From Faucicola mancuniensis (GTDB taxonomy: Bacteria; Pseudomonadota; Gammaproteobacteria; Pseudomonadales; Moraxellaceae), in assembly GCF_046523945.1 (NCBI RefSeq), contig NZ_CP171363.1:1054001-1118000 (forward strand): a stretch of DNA of 64,000 nucleotides. Reading direction: 5' to 3'. Each line of letters opens with the position of its first letter. Positions within the stretch are counted from its first letter, which is position 1. A program made the translations under genes and the position numbers. Shown here one piece after another: positions 60,091 to 64,000 of the stretch. The notes beneath the pieces are model-generated. The model saw only the letters and a program-made list of their open reading frames with translations. It had not been told where the DNA came from and ran no database searches.

Positions 60091-61977
60091 ATGTCATACA
60101 CCAGTCAAAATTTAGAAGTTTTAACAGGACTTGACCCAGTCCGCAGACGTGCAGGAATGTACACCGACACGCAACGCCCCAACCACCTAGCCCAAGAAGT
60201 CATTGATAACTCAGTTGATGAAGCGTTAGCAGGCTTTGCCAAAAATATCACCGTCATTTTGCACGCTGACAACTCGCTGTCGGTCGAAGATGACGGACGT
60301 GGAATGCCGACCGACATTCACCCAGAATTTAACCAATCTGGCATTGAAATCATTTTGACAAAACTGCACGCAGGGGGCAAGTTTAGCACCGACAATTACC
60401 AAGTATCGGGCGGTTTGCACGGCGTGGGGATTTCGGTGGTCAATGCCTTATCGCACAAAGTTGCCGTTACCGTTTGGCGAAATGGTGAAGAATTTCGCAT
60501 GGATTTTGCCGATGGTGAACCTGTCGCACCGCTTGCCGTTGCCCCAAGCAGTAATAAGAAAAAACGTGGAACAAAAGTGCAGTTTTGGGTGAATGAAAAA
60601 TATTTTGACAGCCCAAAATTTAGCATTAAACAATTAAAACACCATTTAAAAGCCAAAGCTGTATTATCAGCAGGCTTAACCATTACTTTTATCAATGAAA
60701 TTGACGGTGAAACGGACGTTTGGCAATTTGACAATGGACTTTCGCAGTATTTGACCGAGCAATTAGCCGACAATATCACCTTGCCAGAGTTACCGTATGT
60801 CTTTGATTATACAGCAAAACAAGGCGAGCGAGCAGGGCTGAATTTTGCGATTTGTTGGAATGGCGAGGGTGGTCAGACCGTACAAGAAAGCTATGTCAAT
60901 CTGATTCCCACCATTCAAGGCGGTACGCACGTCAATGGTTTGCGAACAGGGATTACGGAGGCGTTGCGAGAGTTTTGCGAACTGCACAATCTATTGCCAC
61001 GCAATGTAAAAATCACCGCAGATGACGTGTGGGACGGTGTGAATTATATCCTGTCGCTGAAATTTTCTGAACCGCAGTTTAGCGGGCAAACCAAAGAACG
61101 CTTGTCAAGCCGTGAGGCGGTGGCTGTGGTGCAAAATTTTGCCAAAGATGGCTTTAGCCTGTGGCTGAACCAAAATACCGAAATCGCCAAACAAATCGCC
61201 GAAATCGCCATTAGCAAAGCAGGCTCACGCCTAAAAACTGCCAAAAAAGTAGAACGTAAAAAAATCACGCAAGGCCCTGCCTTACCAGGAAAATTGGCGG
61301 ATTGTCGTGGTGATTTGCGAGATGGGGCAGAGCTGTTTTTGGTGGAGGGCGACTCGGCAGGTGGCTCGGCAAAACAGGCTAGAGACCGCCATTTTCAAGC
61401 GATTATGCCGTTGCGTGGCAAGATTTTGAATTCGTGGGAAGTGTCGCATGATACGGTGCTTGCGAGCGAAGAGATTCACAACATCGCCATTGCGATTGGC
61501 GTAGACCCAAATTCGGACGATTTGAGCGAACTTCGCTATGATAAAATCTGTATTTTGGCGGACGCAGATTCGGACGGTTTGCATATTGCGACTTTGTTGT
61601 GTGCGTTGTTTGTTAAGCATTTTTCGGCTGTGGTGGAGGCTGGACATTTATTTGTGGCTATGCCACCGCTTTATCGCATTGATATTGGTAAAGATGTGGA
61701 ATACGCCCTTGATAATGATGAGCTTGAGGCGATTTTGAAAAAAGTACCAAAAAACAAAAAAGCCCAAATTACCCGTTTTAAAGGTTTGGGTGAGATGAGT
61801 GCGGAGCAGTTGCGTGAAACCACGATGAATCCTGATACTAGACGTTTGGTTCAGCTTGATTTGGACGACCACCAAGCGACTGATGGCATTATGGATATGT
61901 TACTTGCGAAAAAACGTGCAGGCGACCGTAAGGTGTGGCTTGAGCAAAAAGGGGATTTGGCGGATATTGGGGTTTGA
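60091..61977 (+). CDS. parE: DNA topoisomerase IV subunit B
   Basis: ATPase subunit of topoisomerase IV, which unlinks daughter chromosomes. The 628-residue protein has the GHKL ATP site (VIDNSVDEALAG, EDDGRGMPTDIHPE, KLHAGGKFS, GGLHGVGISVVNALS), the transducer domain and the TOPRIM block (LFLVEGDSAGGSAKQARDR, ILADADSDGLHIATLL). Residue choices such as SYTSQNLEVLTGLDPVRRRAGMYT and the short length identify ParE rather than GyrB. The start at 60091 has a TAGGAAAA site. Confidence 0.95.
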   Translation: MSYTSQNLEVLTGLDPVRRRAGMYTDTQRPNHLAQEVIDNSVDEALAGFAKNITVILHADNSLSVEDDGRGMPTDIHPEFNQSGIEIILTKLHAGGKFSTDNYQVSGGLHGVGISVVNALSHKVAVTVWRNGEEFRMDFADGEPVAPLAVAPSSNKKKRGTKVQFWVNEKYFDSPKFSIKQLKHHLKAKAVLSAGLTITFINEIDGETDVWQFDNGLSQYLTEQLADNITLPELPYVFDYTAKQGERAGLNFAICWNGEGGQTVQESYVNLIPTIQGGTHVNGLRTGITEALREFCELHNLLPRNVKITADDVWDGVNYILSLKFSEPQFSGQTKERLSSREAVAVVQNFAKDGFSLWLNQNTEIAKQIAEIAISKAGSRLKTAKKVERKKITQGPALPGKLADCRGDLRDGAELFLVEGDSAGGSAKQARDRHFQAIMPLRGKILNSWEVSHDTVLASEEIHNIAIAIGVDPNSDDLSELRYDKICILADADSDGLHIATLLCALFVKHFSAVVEAGHLFVAMPPLYRIDIGKDVEYALDNDELEAILKKVPKNKKAQITRFKGLGEMSAEQLRETTMNPDTRRLVQLDLDDHQATDGIMDMLLAKKRAGDRKVWLEQKGDLADIGV

Positions 61978-62159
61978 TAAGTAAATGTTGAACAAGGAAT
62001 GTGTGATGAAAAATGCAATATTTATTTAGATAAATTACAAAAACAATTTAACACTTGCAAAAAACTCAATCAAAGTTTTTGATAGTTACCAAAATACACT
62101 TTTTATTTTGGCAAAAATTTTATACTCTACATATTTTTAACAACATAAAAGGTATTTTT

Positions 62160-63440
62160 ATGCGTTTGTCAACGATTTCATTGGCTGTTTTAAGCCTAGC
62201 AGGACTTGCGACAACTGCCCATTCCGCCCCACAAGACCCACCAAATCTTAGCAACACCCAATTTCAACAATGCTTAAATGGCTTAAAAAACTCTAGCACA
62301 TTCAAAGGCGTATCGGCATCAACATTTGAAAACTACCGCCCAAGCGAGCCAGACCCAAGCGTTATCGTATCGCTCAATTATCAGCCAGAATTTCAAAAAG
62401 AAATTTGGGATTATATGGCAGGCTTGGTTGATGAAGAGCGTGTGCAAGACGGTATTTCGGCAAAAAATCGTTTACAATCAACGTTAAACCGCATTGAGCA
62501 GCGTTATGGCGTGCGTGCCGAAGACGTGCTTGGCGTGTGGGGCGTTGAGTCCAATTTTGGCAAACAACTTGGCAAAAAAGACTTGTTTCAATCATTGGCG
62601 ACTTTGTCGTGTTTTGACCGCCGTCAGTCGTATTTTCGTGGTGAATATGCCAGTGCGTTAAAAATCGTGCAAAATGGCGACATTCGTCCGCAAGATATGA
62701 CAGGTTCATGGGCTGGGGCGTTCGGACAGACGCAATTTATGCCGAGTACGTTTTTGCGTTTGGCGGTGGATTTTGATGGTGATGGGCGTAAAGATTTGGT
62801 GAATAACGAAGCCGATGCGTTGGCATCAACGGCGAACTTTTTGGTAAAATCAGGCTATCGCAGTGGCGAGCCGTGGGGCTATGAAGTCAAATTGCCGTCA
62901 GGTTTTTGGGGTGAAAGCAATCGCAAAAACAAACAACCTATCAGCCATTGGCGAAATCAAGGCATTACGCTTGCCAACGGTCAGCCATTGCCAAACACGC
63001 TAAGCAGTGCAGGTTTGCTATTACCTGCAGGCACAAACGTCCCTGCATTTTTGGTCGGCAAAAATTTTGACACTTTTTACAGTTATAACGCATCAGAAAG
63101 TTATGCGTTGGCAATCGCCCATTTATCAGAAATGATTCGCCAAAATCGCACGACAAATGTCGGTTTTGCAACGCCTTGGCCAACCGATGATGCAGGAATT
63201 AGTCGCCGTGAAGCTCGTGAAATTCAGCAAGCTTTAATCAATCGTGGCTACAACATCGGTGCGGTGGACGGTATGATTGGTGATAATACTCGCCGTGCGA
63301 TTCAAGATTTTCAACGCTCGCAAGGCTTAACTGCGGACGGACGTGCAGGGCAAAAACTGTATCGTTTGTTGGTCACCAATGGGGCAAATAGCAATGTCAA
63401 TATCAGCAACAATGGGAGCTTTCGGCAACAAATCTGGTAA
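62160..63440 (+). CDS. Lytic murein transglycosylase with peptidoglycan-binding domain
   Basis: A 426-residue periplasmic enzyme that cleaves peptidoglycan to anhydromuropeptides. A signal peptide (cleavage near AHSAPQ) leads into an MltB-type SLT_2 domain (about residues 40-340) with the catalytic Glu in GVWGVESNFGK and GAFGQTQFMPSTF. A PG_binding_1 domain follows (SRREAREIQQALINRGYN through GRAGQKLYRLL). The start at 62160 was chosen because of the signal peptide; the frame is open 35 codons upstream. Confidence 0.88.
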   Translation: MRLSTISLAVLSLAGLATTAHSAPQDPPNLSNTQFQQCLNGLKNSSTFKGVSASTFENYRPSEPDPSVIVSLNYQPEFQKEIWDYMAGLVDEERVQDGISAKNRLQSTLNRIEQRYGVRAEDVLGVWGVESNFGKQLGKKDLFQSLATLSCFDRRQSYFRGEYASALKIVQNGDIRPQDMTGSWAGAFGQTQFMPSTFLRLAVDFDGDGRKDLVNNEADALASTANFLVKSGYRSGEPWGYEVKLPSGFWGESNRKNKQPISHWRNQGITLANGQPLPNTLSSAGLLLPAGTNVPAFLVGKNFDTFYSYNASESYALAIAHLSEMIRQNRTTNVGFATPWPTDDAGISRREAREIQQALINRGYNIGAVDGMIGDNTRRAIQDFQRSQGLTADGRAGQKLYRLLVTNGANSNVNISNNGSFRQQIW

Positions 63441-63683
63441 TGCCGACACTCAAGCTAATACTGACGTTACACCAACTGCTAAAACTAAGTTTTTACAAAC
63501 AACAATAGGCTTAGCGGTTGGGGTTTAAAACGTTTCGTTTAGTCCTGTTCGGTCTTGACAAATTGAGTGATGTGGACGGTACGGTCAATCGTTTTAACAC
63601 GGCATTACAAGCGGTTTTGGCAAAATAATTGACGATAAAAAACCTGTTTCACAAAAATGTCAAGCAGGTTTAAAAATACTTAA
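63441..63683. other. Decayed sequence between transglycosylase and alcohol dehydrogenase
   Basis: The plus strand at about 63553-63628 reads LDKLSDVDGTVNRFNTALQA then VLAK and a TAA, the end of some lost gene I cannot name. A weak hairpin (AAACCTG/CAGGTTT, 63640-63672) precedes the convergent dehydrogenase. Confidence 0.35.
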
Positions 63684-64000
63684 TTAATATTCAATAATCA
63701 CTTTCATCGCTTTGGTCTCTGATGCGTGTTTAAATACATCGTAGGCTTGTTCAATTTCGCTAAATTTAAAATGATGGGTCGCTAATTTATTCATCGGCAA
63801 TTTACTACATTCACACGATTTTAACAGCATTCCTGTGGTATTGGCATTCACCAAGCCTGTGGTGATGGTCAAGTTTTTAATCCACAATTTTTCTAAAGCA
63901 AAACTCACTGGCTGACCGTGTACGCCCACATTGGCAACGTGTCCGCCTTCTTTCACCGAATGCTGACAAATATCCCACGTTGCAGGCACGCCCACCGCCT
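63684..64000 (-). CDS. Zinc-dependent alcohol dehydrogenase, C-terminal part, cut by window edge
   Basis: The last 105 residues of a medium-chain dehydrogenase. EGGHVANVGVHGQPVSFALE and WIKNLTITTGLVNANTTGML belong to the Rossmann domain and the following helix; HHFKFSEIEQAYDVFKHASE and KAMKVIIEY form the typical family end. The zinc-binding N-terminal half lies outside the window, so neither cofactor nor substrate can be given; the phrase around GLVNANTT is common in formaldehyde/alcohol dehydrogenase-like proteins. Confidence 0.8.
   Translation of the reverse strand, partial: AVGVPATWDICQHSVKEGGHVANVGVHGQPVSFALEKLWIKNLTITTGLVNANTTGMLLKSCECSKLPMNKLATHHFKFSEIEQAYDVFKHASETKAMKVIIEY

Noticed and set aside
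60091..61977. Calling this gene gyrB
   Set aside because: Length (628) and the opening EVLTGLDPVRRRAGMYT, plus the yqiA neighbour, fit ParE; the GyrB-specific insert is absent.

Overview
The window reads as chromosomal DNA of a moderately AT-rich gammaproteobacterium, most likely Moraxellaceae and probably a Moraxella-type organism. This is inferred from the overall protein complement (single-chain PlsB, YcgN-type cysteine-cluster protein, RapZ, PgsA, fused siroheme synthase CysG, TrpR, HI0933-type flavoprotein) together with the composition; no database search was possible. Most genes are housekeeping genes in short operons, but the window carries much genome decay. I count five transposable elements plus one deleted copy, a nested insertion, at least five broken chromosomal genes and several orphan fragments.

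Layout. 1-5.9 kb: assimilatory sulfate reduction (sat divergent from cysI-DUF934-cysH, then cysG), with an IS5-family element between cysH and cysG; a 16-bp perfect ParB-site-like palindrome follows cysG. 6-16.5 kb: gabD-like dehydrogenase, a secreted DUF11-like protein, argA, yraN, a LprI-like lipoprotein, pgsA, a TolC-family channel, a broken phoU, gph, DUF2147 and a secreted DRGH nuclease. 16.5-19.3 kb: tRNA-Ser(GGA) followed by a decayed island: an IS1016-like element with an amber mutation, and an IS607-type element (HTH-only TnpA plus full TnpB and predicted omega RNA) inserted in a phage-primase-like fragment. 19.3-32 kb: GNAT protein, HI0933 flavoprotein, two thioesterases, a MITE-like element, plsB, a phosphomannomutase, an amber-interrupted lnt with corC, ycgN-type gene and a dienelactone hydrolase.

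32-37.5 kb: an NYN nuclease with four LOTUS-type domains, then an IS605-type element whose tnpB is interrupted by a second IS607-type copy on the opposite strand. 37.5-42 kb: trpG, an unknown exported protein, trpE, a membrane-protein gene split by an IS481 element, and trpR, all on the minus strand. 42-50 kb: membrane-anchored C13 peptidase, GT4 glycosyltransferase, rpmG-rpmB, nhaA, uvrC, a truncated antitoxin-like ORF and a secretin-like periplasmic protein. 50-64 kb: darP (yjgA), an internally deleted copy of the IS605-type element, rapZ, panC-panB, a 5'-nucleotidase, an MFS exporter, a YbhN-like membrane protein, yqiA, an orphan barstar gene with two tiny membrane ORFs, parE, a lytic transglycosylase and the end of a zinc alcohol dehydrogenase.

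Functionally, the first region makes sulfide and the siroheme that the sulfite reductase needs, and the trp region pairs anthranilate synthase subunits with the Trp repressor. The strongest leads are the two IS607 TnpB/omega-RNA copies with a compensatory stem difference, the exact frame restoration when these elements are removed, a 20-bp palindromic core found in four places, the ParB-like site, and the barstar/small-ORF insert between yqiA and parE.
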